In this document: in pieces, positions 9,547 through 20,581 of the stretch
How the letters are laid out: each line of letters opens with the position of its first letter
Position numbering within the stretch: the stretch's first letter is position 1
Assembly: GCA_050084515.1 (NCBI GenBank)
Contig: CM114274.1
Coordinates: 28,272,001-28,336,000, forward strand
DNA: 64,000 nt
Source of the DNA: Blasia pusilla
Lineage: Eukaryota; Marchantiophyta; Marchantiopsida; Blasiales
Reading direction: 5' to 3'
Made by a program: the position numbers and the translations under genes
Notes under the pieces: generated by a model
Databases searched by the model: none
What the model saw: only the letters and a program-made list of their open reading frames with translations
What the model was told of the DNA's origin: nothing

Positions 9547-10486
9547 AGATCCATTGCCAAAAAAATAGAGACAAGGAAGAGAGAGAGAGACTACAAGAAG
9601 GGGCAAGTTTTGATGATTCTCGAGGGAGTGATGAACCCATGTTTTTGGGAAAATATTAGAAAACACATGTAAGTGCCCAAATACTTTCAATGCAAAAGGA
9701 ATAAATCCATTAGTTGCATGTCTCACCATATAACCTAACTCCTAGATTCTTGTTGTTATATCAGCCATGGAACCTTTTGTATGTGTACCCCAACATCTTG
9801 GATGAGCAACCACCACATTACCCAATAGCCAAAAGCCACCTTGAGACATGACAAGATAAAATCTTTGAAGAGAGGTTGCTTGACAATAGAAGGTAGGACA
9901 TATAGCCACTTTTTTTGAAAAAAGTATATCCTTCAATACTAGCTATTGATGCAACTATCTATAATCTCTCTGGTCATATCATGGATTGTAGTTTGTTCTC
10001 CACCATAAGCGTATAAAAGAATGTAAATACCCTTTGCATCAATGGGCTCCTTATATACACCATTCTGCACGAAATGGAAAACAAAAGATGTCTAAAAATA
10101 AAATTTGGGACCCTCCTCGCCCCACCCGCAATGTAGGCTTAGGCTTGACTAGCTCGTACCTAGTCTAAGAGCCCATCGCCCTTTTTGTAGCCCTCACCGG
10201 CCCGTCCTAAGCCCACATTGGCCCACGTAGGGCATAATGCAGCCCACGTAGGGCACGCCTAGGCCCGCGGAGGGCAGGCCACACCAACCCATCTTCTGGG
10301 GGCCAGTGCAGGCTACCTGTAGACCGATTACTGCACACCTCCCTTAATCTGAGCCTAAACCCTAATATGAGCACCTCTTCCTACAGTCCAAGATGGTTTC
10401 CCATTTCCGTGCAACCATCAAAGCCTCACACCTTCAAAAGAAGTTGGCCACATAGCTTGTTGTGAAGCCACCACCATGATCTCCCT
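9547..10486. other. Spacer with GC-rich short repeats
   Basis: No supported gene. 10110-10330 is GC-rich with repeated GCCCACGTAGGGCA / CCCGCGGAGGGCA units, unlike its AT-rich surroundings. Confidence 0.4.
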
Positions 10487-10790
10487 CAAATGTATGTATT
10501 CAGACCAAGAAGTTTATCAAAATTTTCCATAAGAGAAGTGTAAAAAGATGCCAACCGATGTAAGAACTCTGAAATGAAAGAAAAATTTCTATGAAGGTAA
10601 GAGGCACATTGTAGAAAAAATTGGGAGAGAATCCCATAAGCCACTTTGGGATCTCCTAGATGAGATAGCAAATGAAGCCATTCTACATCTTGCAGAAGGA
10701 TCTCATCCAAGATCTTGGAGACATATTCTATGAATCCAATTGGTACACCAAGGATACAATATCTTTTAATGAAAATGGTAAAATCAAGAG
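10487..10790 (-). pseudogene. Possible LINE-type reverse transcriptase C-terminal remnant
   Basis: Minus-strand frame reading CILGVPIGFIEYVSKILDE, then LLSHLGDPKVAYGILSQFFLQCASYL. The G-V-P-I-G pattern followed by L..L.DP..A...L...C resembles the segment downstream of the RT core in non-LTR retroelements of algae and plants. Only about 95 residues are visible and there is no RT active site. The call rests on pattern memory. The N-terminal part of the same frame (to 10953) is GC-rich spacer, not coding. Confidence 0.4.
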
Positions 10791-11639
10791 TAGGGGGGGG
10801 TACAAGGTAACACGCGGACAAAGTCCGTGTCCACGGACGTATGTTTGTCTCGAGGATGGACATATCCATGCGGTCCCAAGTGCGGGCTCCATGGGCTTGC
10901 GTGCCCCAGCCCGTGCACCCCGAGCATTCCACCCTTGCTCGGCCAGTGCACATGACGCCCGGTGCCCATTTTTAGGTCGAGCCCGCATTGGAGCCTGACT
11001 ATCCCCTGACTGAAAATGAATAAAAGAAGTTGGGATATGGGGTTAATTAACCCATTTAATTTATCCCTATTTTCTTATGTTTTAGCCTTTTGTGGTAATA
11101 TTTTGGATTAGGCTCCAAATTTCATTGGTGTCTTGAGAGCTAAGGGCTTTCAAGGTTACTAGGAATTTTGGGGAAATCTCTTGGGTGCCTTTTAGAGGTA
11201 CTTGGATTTTATTTGGGACCAACTTGGATATTTGCTCTCCTTATTGCATCCTAAAGAAACTCCAATTGACTCCACATTAGGTGAGTGTTTTTTAGTGTGG
11301 AAATCTCTTATGTCACTCAACTTGTATGAAGATTTTGAGATTTTTGATTCATAGACTCGAGTTTTTAGATTTATTTCATTGGTTCTCTTTATCACATTGA
11401 GGATGTGGAGGTGATCAAAGAAACTTATCTAAACACGCCCATATCTACTTATTCCCTTTGAGTGCCCAACCCTAAAGCAAGACCGTCGTTCCATCACTCA
11501 CGCATCCGTACATTTTGAGCCATTTTTTTAGCATCTCGCATCATTATCTTTTCGGTATTTTCTTATCTCAACCCGTACATTTCTTTCCCTTGTATTTTTA
11601 AAAGATTTTTTCATCTTTCGCCTACTCCCTTCCTCCTGT
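10791..11639. other. Spacer between LINE remnant and T1
   Basis: 10800-11000 is GC-rich, with a CGGACAAAGTCCG hairpin. 11000-11639 is AT-rich. No gene seen. If T1 once had a 3' LTR it should lie just left of 11640, but no matching copy could be identified. Confidence 0.35.
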
Positions 11640-11654
11640 TTCAGTTATCCTCAG

Positions 11655-13070
11655 GTTCGGGCTCATAATACCGGTGCACATGCATGCCATTGACTCGCGT
11701 GGGCAGGGATTCTCCCTGTAAGGTTTCTAACTAGAGGGATCCATTATCATAGATGGCCAATAACCGATAGGGTCCCATCCAATTTAATTTTAATTTTCCG
11801 GGGAACTTTAGTCACCGGTTATCATACAATAGCACTAAGTCTCCAACACTGATAGATTGTGGCCGGAGATGTCGATCGTAACGTTTCTTACGTTCTTTTT
11901 GCACTTGGGCTGTCCGGCGTAACGCGATCATGCGTGCCTCTTCCAACTCCACTAGGGTCTCATTCCTGTGTTTGATAACTTCGCCCCCAACCTCCGTTCT
12001 TGTTCCCTCCAATACTCGATAAGTGGGCAACGCCCATTGAATAGGTGTTAAGGGATGTACGCCATAAGTCAAGAAGAAGGGGGTGTATTTTGTCGTCACC
12101 TTCTCAGCTGTTCGGTACGCCCATAATGCCGGGGCAATTTTTGTGTCCCAATCATAGGAATATGTTACCGTTAAGCGATTCAATATTCGGCAAATGAGGC
12201 CGTTAGATTTTTCCGTCAACCCGTTGGCTTTAGGGTTGTAGGGAGTGGTTTTCCGATGCTTAATGAGAAAGTGGGAAGTGAGAGACTCAATATTCTGGTT
12301 CAGGAAGTGCGTACCACGGTCACTTACTAGTTCCAACGGACAGCCATAACGCGTGATAATCATCTCGTATAAAAACGAGCGCTTGCTTCCTTTGTCATCT
12401 TTCCGCGTGGCTACCGCTTCGACCATCTTAGTACAATAGTCAGTGGCAATCAGAATATACTTCCGCCGGGTTTGGCGAGTGGCCGGGGAGATAGGGCCCA
12501 CGAAGTCAATGCCCCATTTTTCAAAAGGAGCTAGGGGCATGATGGGGACCAAAGGCCACCGCGTAGTCGCCGTGGGTCAACGTGCCCTTTGACAGGCATC
12601 ACAACTCCGAATAAAATTACCTACGTCTTTGTACATGGTCGGCCACCAATAACGTGCGGCCAAAATTTTCTTAACGGTATTTTTTACCGCATAGTGTCCA
12701 TTGGAATCAGCCATATGGAGGGCTCTGATGACCTGGGGAACCTCTTCAGCTTCCAAGCATCTTCGATGCTCTTCATCAGCACCTAATTTGAATAAGACCC
12801 CTTGACAGATCTCATATGGGCCTATCCGATGTAAAAAAACTGCGCGTTCTTCCGCTGTCATCCGGGCAGGAAGTCGCAGAGTCATTAGAAACCGCAGAAT
12901 ATCCTCATAAAAAGAATGGCTCAACCGTTCTTCTGTTATCTGGAACAGATCTTCATCGGGAAAGGTATCATCGACAGATTGGGTGAGGTCCGCGTTTGTC
13001 ATCCTCAACCGGGAAAGAAAAACCGGCATTGGTATGCACCTTGCCGGCACCGGTCACAACATTGAATGTG
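11655..13070 (-). pseudogene. Integrase of T1
   Basis: Zinc domain: HMADSNGHYAVKNTVKK and CDACQRAR (12577-13050). Core: WGIDFVGPIS (Asp), LVSDRGTHF (Asp), KANGLTEKSN (Glu) in the 12552-11812 frame, so the D-D-E triad is present. The C-terminal frame after 11812 (LKFPGKLKLNWMGPY, then NGMHVHRYY) is reached only across a stop and gives the GPY/F module. The stretch between zinc domain and core is frameshifted near 12570. Joins cDNA to the genome; this copy is broken. Confidence 0.85.
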
Positions 13071-13515
13071 AATTCTTGTAGCAACAAGATACCGTGCAAT
13101 GCGTCTTGACAGGTCGGCTTTCACCATTAAGGGTCTGAGTGCAAAATGATCCACATGAAAGACAAATTCGTACCCTAATAAATAGTGTCGAAACTTTTTA
13201 CACGAGAAGACCATGCCTAAAGCCTCTCGTTCGGTAGTTGTATATTTCTGCTCTGCCGCCGATAGTTGTCGGCCGGCATAGTAAATTGGAAAATCATGTT
13301 TGTGCTCATCCAATTGGCTGAGCACTACTCCAATGGCAAATGAGGATGTGTCCACATATACGTGGAAGGGTTTGGTCCAATCGGGGGACCGAAGTACAAG
13401 AGCCTTTTGCAATGCGTCTTTTAAGGTGTCGAATGCCACTTGGCACGCTGGTGTCCACTCCCATTCGGTGGTCTTCTTAAGTAATGTAGTAAGAGCGCCC
13501 GCTTTTACTGCGTAA
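13070..13515 (-). pseudogene. RNase H of T1
   Basis: Frame 13439-13005: VYVDTSSFAIGVVLSQ (first Asp strand), YYAGRQLSAAEQKYTTTEREALGM (catalytic Glu) and HVDHFALRPL (Asp). Degrades the RNA strand during reverse transcription. It follows RT after a stop near 13517, and its C-terminal end is frameshifted relative to T2 around 13080. Confidence 0.8.
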
Positions 13516-13517
13516 TC

Positions 13518-14790
13518 TTAAATAAACCTTCGATAGTACCCGACATATCCCAAGAATCCTCTCAATTCCCAGAGATTAGTAGGTGGTTCCAATGCGACCA
13601 TAATATCCACCTTGGCCTTGTCGACCTCAATTCCTTGCGCCGACACTCGGTGTCCCAGCAAAATTCCTTGTTTCATAGCGATATATGATTTGTCCGGATG
13701 AAGGGACAAATGCACTTCGCGACAGCGTACGAGTGTTAACTCTAACTTTTCCAGATGTTCGGCCTCCGTGCTAAAGATACAAAAATCGTCTAAAAAGATT
13801 TCCACGAACTTCCGCAGATACTCCTGGAAGATGGAGATCATCATCCTTAGGAAAGTAGCTGGGGCATTGCACAACCCAAAAGGCATTACGCGATATGCGA
13901 AAGTTCCCCAGTCCGTCGTGAACGTTGTGAGGGGACGATCCTTTTCTCGTATGGATACCTGGTTGTACCCCGAATATCCGTCCAAGAAAGTATAACACTT
14001 TCGGGCGCCGTTTATCCAAAATACTTGTCGGTGAAAGGTAGAGGATGGTGGTCTTTTAAGGTGGCGCATTTAATTTCCGATAGTCCTGGCACACTCGATT
14101 TTGCCCGTTTGTTTTTAGGCACAATTACGATGGGCGACACCCACTCGTTGCTTAACACCGGATAGATTATTTCCGCCGAGGCGTTGATCGATCTCGCCCT
14201 TGACTAACAATGAGTACTTTTGATTGATCGATATTGTCGCATTCGCACGGGACCGCCCCTTCTTTAAGATCAATTCGGTGTTCACCATATTGTGCGGGAA
14301 TGCCTGTCATTTCATCCATGGAGTATGCAAAGACATCCAAATACTCAAACAGTAGTCTTTTATACTTTATTAGTGTGGTGGGAGACAAATCCGCCGAAAG
14401 GCGTAGAGACTTTTGATCTGCAATATTGACCTGGACGTAGTCCTGCTCCTGAACCATATTCTCTGTAAACTGGAAGGTGCTATGACCTAGCTTCTCTTCC
14501 TCTCGAGTCGACCTTGGCTTGGAGGGTACCGCCTCCTCGTCTATTTCATAACATTCTAAATAATATACATTGGACGAGGACTCAGTAGCGGTGGTGTTGT
14601 CTTGATCTGACATATAGCCGTCGTCAGTCGTTGGCGTCTCTCCTTGGCGTGGTCGAGATTTCCACGACAGCTTGATGAGCCGCTTCGAGACCTGATTCGG
14701 CGCCTGGAACGTGAAACGTCGCCTTTTCCAATCTGTAGTCACCCTCGCGCCATATAGCCAGGGTCTTCCGATGAGCAAAGGATAGCCCGT
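13518..14790 (-). pseudogene. Reverse transcriptase of T1
   Basis: N-terminal part in 14778-14167 (ending near KEGAVPCECDNIDQSK), core in 14069-13518 with YSGYNQVSI, MPFGLCNAPATF and FLDDFCIFS at about 13782-13808. Two or more frameshifts around 14000-14250 separate the halves; T2 reads through the same region in one frame (51539-50271). Confidence 0.8.
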
Positions 14791-15227
14791 CGCGTCGTGG
14801 GCGCAAGACTAAGTAGTCCAACAGAAACAACACCCCCCCGAGCATGGTCGGAATTTGCGTGAGCTGTCCGAGGGGTCTCTTCCGGGATTGATCCGCAAAC
14901 CACAAATACTTGTTTGTGGGCTCGTACACTGTGAACCCTAGGGCCCGAGCTGTTTGCTCCGTCATAATATTGATTCCGCTTCCGGAATCAATGGGGACCT
15001 TCTTAATAGTATGGCCCTCAATCTCCACCTCCACTTCTGGGGCTCCCAAGTCTTCTACTTCGATACCGAACAAATCCACCACTGGCAGATGCTTCACCGA
15101 CTTCCTGGGTCTTTTGCGGCTGATTTTCCACTGCTGCAAGATTTTTCCATATACTGGGTTATCCATTAGCAAGTGTAGCAGGGTTATGTTGGCCGGGGTT
15201 GACGCCAAGTCCCTCAGTAAATCTTAA
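14624..15227 (-). pseudogene. Aspartic protease of T1
   Basis: VPIDSGSGINIMTEQTARALG carries the catalytic Asp-Ser-Gly (about 14935-15005). The frame shifts after LDYLVL near 14800, so the second half is read in another frame (GRPWLYGARVTTDWKRRRF), which is in frame in T2. Matures the polyprotein in the particle. Confidence 0.8.
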
Positions 15228-15319
15228 GCTCCTAGGACCAGCGGTGATGTCGCCATGGCTTGGACTGTGGTACTTGGTTTGGCCTTGGTCTTCTCTGGGG
15301 TCCGTTTCCCCGCTGGTTC

Positions 15320-17201
15320 CTAGTCCTCACAAACTTGAGCATGGACGTGGTCCTCTACATCCTGATGGAAGTATTTCGGATGACTTCGGTCAAAGGCCGG
15401 GTCCACATCGCCTTTGAGGATGGCCTTCCCGGCACGTAAGGTGTTCACAGCTTTGTTCTTGGGATCCCTAGCTTCGCGCGAAGACGAAGCACCCTTCTTT
15501 ACCTTCGGGGTCCCCGCGGTCTGACTCTTTGACCTCGTAGTGACCTCCAACACAATTTCTTGGAATTCTTTGGGCCAGTCCGATGATTTCTCGTTGGCCC
15601 CTTTGGTCGAGTCTTCCTCACTGATGGTGACTCGCTTTGGTCTTGGGGACACTACTTCTTCCACCCGGACCAGTTGTACATTTACATCGTTTTTGGGCTC
15701 TGGTTGAGCCACTGGAGTATTTACATATCTGACCAACAAACGCGGGACCTTGGGCTCCGGGCATTCCACGGCAGTATGCCATCCCTTCTTGCAGTTCCCG
15801 CATAAGGGATTGAGTCCCACTGGTCGCTTCGGGTTTGGGCAATTATTGGCCCAATGGTCTGCTGCGCCGCAGTTATAACAACAATTTCGTTTGATGGGTG
15901 GCGTGAAGGCCGCCGCACCCATAATCTGTCTCAGGGGTCTCTGTTCTCCGTATTCCGGAGGTACATACCGCGTGATCCAGCTTCTCCCCGGGTTTGGGGG
16001 TGGCACCGCTTGGACGGCATAGCACCCTTCCCACTGTTCTGGTTCATACCATCCTTCTTCAATAGGGGCCTTTTTCTGGATCCACCGTAGATCCCTCTGA
16101 GTAGGGTATTCTTGTACAGTATGCCCCTGGGTTCCACAACTACTACACCAAATGTTGGGCCTCATCAGCCCGGGTCGTCTCCTGGGGTCCTTCTGGGCCG
16201 CCAGATGTACCTTCAACTCAGCCATTTGTTTACTGAGTTCCTCCATGGCCGACTTTCCGGCCTTCCTTGCCGTCCCTCTTACTGGACTTTCCGACCGCTG
16301 AGGACGACGCTTGGTGCTTGGTCGGGTTTTGGTCTGGTGCTTGGGGGAGCGATGATGCCTGCTCTTCCCTTTCCTTTTAGCTTTTACCTCCTGCTCCGAG
16401 TCCGAGGACTCGGACGAATCCTCCGTAGAGGATTCCGTGTCTGTGGAGGACGCTTCGTCTTCGGACGAAGCACTAGTCTGCGACGCCCCTCTCCGTTGGT
16501 GACGCCGTCTTCGTGTTTGGCGGGACTTTTCTGAGGCTTCATACGCCTCAGCGGAGGCTATGACCGCCTCCAGGGAATCCCGTTGGCCTCTCCGGCAATA
16601 CCGATCCATTTCTTTGGACAAGCCGGACACGAACCAATCTACCAATTGGGAGGTAGGAAGGATTCCAAGACCCTTTTCCAGGTTTCCGTGACTTCTGCTC
16701 CGAGACCTTCGTACCACTGGCTTGCTCGCTTCTTGAGCAGGCCCGAAAGACTCGTAACAAATCCTCCTCTGCCCCTTCCCCGTTGGCTTTTGCGACATGG
16801 GTGAATTCAAGAACAAAGTTATCCACATCGTCTCGTCGTCCCCCAGCAAAGGTGGGGTACCTTAGCAGAGTTTTTCTAGTGTTGGCCATGGGAACTGCTC
16901 TCCTGCTGGCTCCCGGGCTTGATGCTTGAGAGGGAGGAGGTAAAGGTGCCGCTTGAGGTGCTGTGATCGGCTCCTCGCTCCCTGACTCCCCAAAGGGGTC
17001 CCAGGACGACTCTTCGTCCAACTGCGAACTGGCAGGGGACGTAGTGGAGAATTTGTCCCTTTCTTTCTTCTTGCTCTTCGCCTTCGGACGAGGATGAAGA
17101 CTTGGAGACGAACCAGGCGGTCTCCAAGCCGGTTGCTGTTCCTGCTGCTTACTGCGCCGATCGGCTCGTTGCTCTCGCGAAGAGGGCCGAGAGCCTTCCA
17201 T
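15320..17201 (-). pseudogene. gag: gag of T1 with three CCHC knuckles
   Basis: The N-terminal frame 17201-16548 starts MEGSRPSS and holds a basic, Ser/Pro-rich stretch and the capsid start (LLRYPTFAGGRRDDVDNF). About 16740-16680 the frame breaks and capsid sequence is missing compared with T2. The C-terminal frame (16849-15320) has SQLVDWFVSGLSKEMDRYCRRG, an acidic/Ser-rich region, and three zinc knuckles: CSSCGTQGHTVQEY (last Cys lost to Tyr), CYNCGAADHWANNC and CGNCKKGWHTAVEC. Packages element RNA. Confidence 0.85.
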
Positions 17202-17204
17202 AAG

Positions 17205-18784
17205 TCTCTTGTGGGATTTGGCAACTTACGTTCACCCCCACGGTGGCGATAGGGTAAGGGTCCATGGAGGGAGGTTAACCACTGATTCTTTTTACATCTA
17301 CAGGAGGGTGCCTGGTGCTCCTACGCTTCCTGCCAGGTTTTCCTCCCATAGATAGAAGTACCGGGTTTTCACCAAGTACAACTATCGTCCATGGGCGAAG
17401 CACCGTTCGGCGACTGGTTCTTTGACCATTCTAATTAGTTGATCTATCTTCTCTAGCACCAATGCAGCAAATGTATTGTTATCTTCAAGCATACATTGTC
17501 TTACGGGGGTCGCTAGAGCTAGCCGATGGTCTTTAGTAAGAACTAGAATGTGGGGTCGTCTAGGGGCGAAGCTTCTTTCTCCGCTGCCTGCTTCCCCATG
17601 GGTCTTTCTCTCCCTTCTCAGCCAAGGATATGATCCCCGCAAGCGCCGTAAAAAGTCTTTGACTATATATAATGTCTAAGTGTTTCTTATTTGATCAATG
17701 TAGAGTTCGATCCCCAAGAGGATCATTGTTGGATGAAAAGAGAGTATAAAGTGATTATTATGTTGTAAAAGTAGTGTGATTGATTATGTAATTCAAATGT
17801 AGTATTCCAGTAACATCTTCCGATCCTTTTTAGTACCTATGTTTTCTTCTTCAATTCTCTCGAGTGGAATTTAAAGTACGCTCAGGCAATTTGTTCTCTC
17901 GACATCTCGGAACCTCAAAGAGACCTCAAGAGTAAAGTTGGCTTCTCCTACTTCCGGAACTTAATCTGTCGGGGCAGGTTACTCTCTGTCAAACAGATTT
18001 CATACAACTCTATGTTGATTATTCCATTGATGAGAAAGATTCTCCTGATTCATTCTTCACTCGGCAGACCCAAAAAGAATATTCAGACATAAGCATCGCA
18101 CATCAGAATGAATGAATGAGTGCTTTACTACTCCATCAAGAATTGGAAGACTTCAAAGTATGTACAAGCTCGAGAGGGTACAACTCTCTTGCTCGGACCA
18201 TTCCTACAACATAAGGACTTCATGAGCGAATGATAATGATAGCTTCTGTCCTGTTTCTTAAATATTCTCGAGAGTAGGAGCGTTTCTATGATCCGAAGCA
18301 TTCTTGATGAAGTTGGTGTCTCTTCAATATCTGTAACTACCTAGATCTATGGTGTGCGTTCCTTTTCCTATGATTCCTGTGAATCCGCGGTACAAAACTG
18401 TTCTAACTACCAATTTGATACAAAGGGTCGCGCCCCTTCCTAGTCTAATTGTTTTAACTATGTGCCGGTTCGAATCACAATCATGCTGAGCTTCGTTGCG
18501 CTAATTTTCCGGAGGACGAAGTTCTTCATTCTTCATTCTCTTCGTGCTTCGCTCTTCGTGCTTCGTTTAAGAGCGAAGTACTTCGTATACAGAGCTTCGT
18601 TGAGATTCGCTAAGCTTCGCGTTGATCCTTTATACTTCGTTACGGCTTTTGATTCTCCTCTAAGGCAAATCCTTGATCTTCCATCTCTCTGCCTTGTCTT
18701 AGGAGCTTCGTGATTCACTTGAATCTTATTCGTTCTTCTCCATAATTGCATATAATAATCCAAACCATAATATACAAGAGTCTT
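17205..18784 (-). other. Probable leader / 5' LTR area of T1
   Basis: Lies upstream of T1 gag. 17382-17642 has a minus-strand frame (LEDNNTFAALVLEKIDQLIRM) that may be an upstream gag extension. 17700-18450 shows no gene. 18480-18720 is dense in CTTCG/CGAAG motifs, as is the repeat next to the T2 3' end (48421-48586), which suggests this is LTR sequence. Neither LTR edge nor primer site could be fixed. Confidence 0.4.
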
Positions 18785-20000
18785 TGTTCAATAAAAAGAT
18801 ACATTTCTTCCAAAGTACAAAATTGTGGGTATCACAGGGTCGTTGAAGTCCAGCCAGATCGGGCAATTCTCCACATCCTAGTCAGACATGCTTTGAGCCA
18901 TCTCCATGTCGTATATGGAAAATGTCTCTCCATCAGGCGGAGAAGCCCACAATTTGCAGGTTGCCGGTATTTTTCGCCACGTACCTGCATTCTTACAATA
19001 GACGAGGTACCTGAACACCATGCGTTGGGCAGCTCTTAGTCGAGATGCATCGGCCGCTTGCTCCTGAAGATCTCACTTTTTCTTTGCAAAATCCCTTTTC
19101 TTTGGATCTATTTCTTCATCAAGGTCTGCCTGAGGGAGGCTGTGATCCTTGAACATCGTCTTGAAGCCTGGGTTTTTTATGGGCTTTCTCGCATGTCATC
19201 TAGCCAAAGTTCCAAAATCTTCAGCATTCTCCAGGTTTGCTTCCTCCGGAATTGGCTCTATTTTTTCCAGCTCTGCTTGGAGACCCACGAGCATGGACTA
19301 CTCGAGAAGCCGCAACACGTCCCAAAATGACCATTCACGGAGCCAGTGGGAGATCACTGGATGAGAGACACCCGGAGGATGGTGTGCCGCCCTCTTTTGG
19401 GCCTCTATGCCCTCGAGATTGATTTTCACCAGTCGGATTCTCCTAAATTCCGAAATTCCAGACAAGGCAAATCGATGGACGCGGTCGAGAGACACTTTCT
19501 CCCCAATCCGACCCTGCGGATCTTCATCCCTCTTCCGCTGGCGCTTGATTATCGCCTTCATCTCCTTGTAGAAATCGGGGCCAAGTTTGGGGTTGAGAAT
19601 GGTGATGTAGCGCTGCATCTTGCTTGTGTGCCGTGAGTCAGAGATACTACGACTTGGATGAACTTAGCACGCTTCATTACGACACTTTCTCCCTCCGCTC
19701 TAGCTCCAATGAAGCGCTCTTCTTGGCCGCCTGTATCTTCGACCAGCAAAGGATTGTCACGGCTGCATCTTGGGAAATAAATGTATTTTCCCAAGTCTTT
19801 TTTTTTATTTGAGCCCCCTTCGCCAACATCTCATTTACAAGGGCGTCGCCCAAGAACCCCTTGTACTCTGCCGGGTGCGTCTTTAGCACTTTCTTTACCC
19901 GATCGCAATCATGGATCTAGTGGTGGGTGACATTCCCCTCGGATACAATCTTGCACATCCAAACTCAATATAAGGAATTTTGCAAGCTACATGGGTTCTG

Positions 20001-20223
20001 CAACCCGTCGGACTCCGACAAGTTGTCACACCTCATGGTCGGGATGGTAGCTACGAGCTAAATTTTCCAACCCATCGGAGTCGTACGGATTGCATTCAGA
20101 TTTGTGGTTGCTTGGTTTCAACTCGTCGGACTCCAACGGGTTGTCAGATAATTTGTATTCAGAGAATGGTCTCCGCGAGAAAAGTGAACATATCAACCCA
20201 TCGGAGTCCGACAGGTTGCGCAA
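20001..20223. repeat. Scattered copies of a 25-bp palindrome
   Basis: Four diverged copies of the CAACYCGTCGGACTCCGACGRGTTG palindrome type at about 20001, 20069, 20128 and 20194, lying in the presumed intron of the DGNHR pseudogene. Arms of about 12 bp around a single central base. Confidence 0.7.
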
Positions 20224-20297
20224 TTTCAAGTTAAGCTGCAATTTGGCACCAAAAATCAAGCTCCCCTACTCCGATCACCTTCCCGTGCCAGCGAATG

Positions 20298-20581
20298 CAA
20301 CCCGTCGGAGTCTGACGAGTTGCTTTCGGCCAAAAACATCCTAAAACAGCGGCGAGTCGAGCAACTCGTCGGACTCCGACGAGTTGCTTTCGGCCAAAAA
20401 CATCCTAAAAATAGCGGCCGGTCAAGCAACTTGTCGGACTCCGACGAGTTGCTTTCGGCCAGAAACATCCTAAAAACATCGGCGAGTCAAGCAACTCGTC
20501 GGATCCTGACGAGTTGCTTCCGGCCAAAAACATCCAAAAAATAGCGGCCAGTCAAGCAACTCGTCGGACTTCGACAAGTTT
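20298..20581. repeat. Tandem array, 65-bp unit, each with a 25-bp palindrome
   Basis: Five units starting at 20298, 20362, 20427, 20492 and 20557 (spacing 64-65 bp). Each begins with the palindrome and continues cttycggccaaaaacatccta. The copy at 20362-20386 is a perfect 12+1+12 palindrome. A diverged sixth palindrome is at about 20600. Confidence 0.85.

Larger units (their letters stand above)
11640..17204 (-). mobile_element. Ty3/gypsy retrotransposon, OTA/Tat-like (copy T1, decayed)
   Basis: Minus-strand order from right to left: gag with three CCHC knuckles, protease, RT, RNase H, integrase. RT has MPFGLCNAPATF and FLDDFCIFS, a form typical of the non-chromoviral OTA (Tat/Athila) branch. 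It shares almost its whole coding length with T2 at 48597-53745. Frameshifts break gag, protease, RT and RNase H. A purine tract (aacaggaggaagggag on the minus strand) lies at 11627-11645, just after the end of the integrase frame; homology to T2 stops right there. Confidence 0.85.

Noticed and set aside
547-9551. Target-site duplication around D1
   Set aside because: The flanking bases gagag and agatc do not match, so none is claimed.
18400-18440. Primer-binding site for T1 (TTTGTATCAAATTGGTAG on the minus strand)
   Set aside because: It resembles the initiator-tRNA site TGGTATCA only loosely and no LTR end abuts it.
20298-20581. CRISPR-like array
   Set aside because: Spacing is regular, but the sequence between palindromes is itself repeated, so there are no unique spacers, and the context is a plant nuclear genome.
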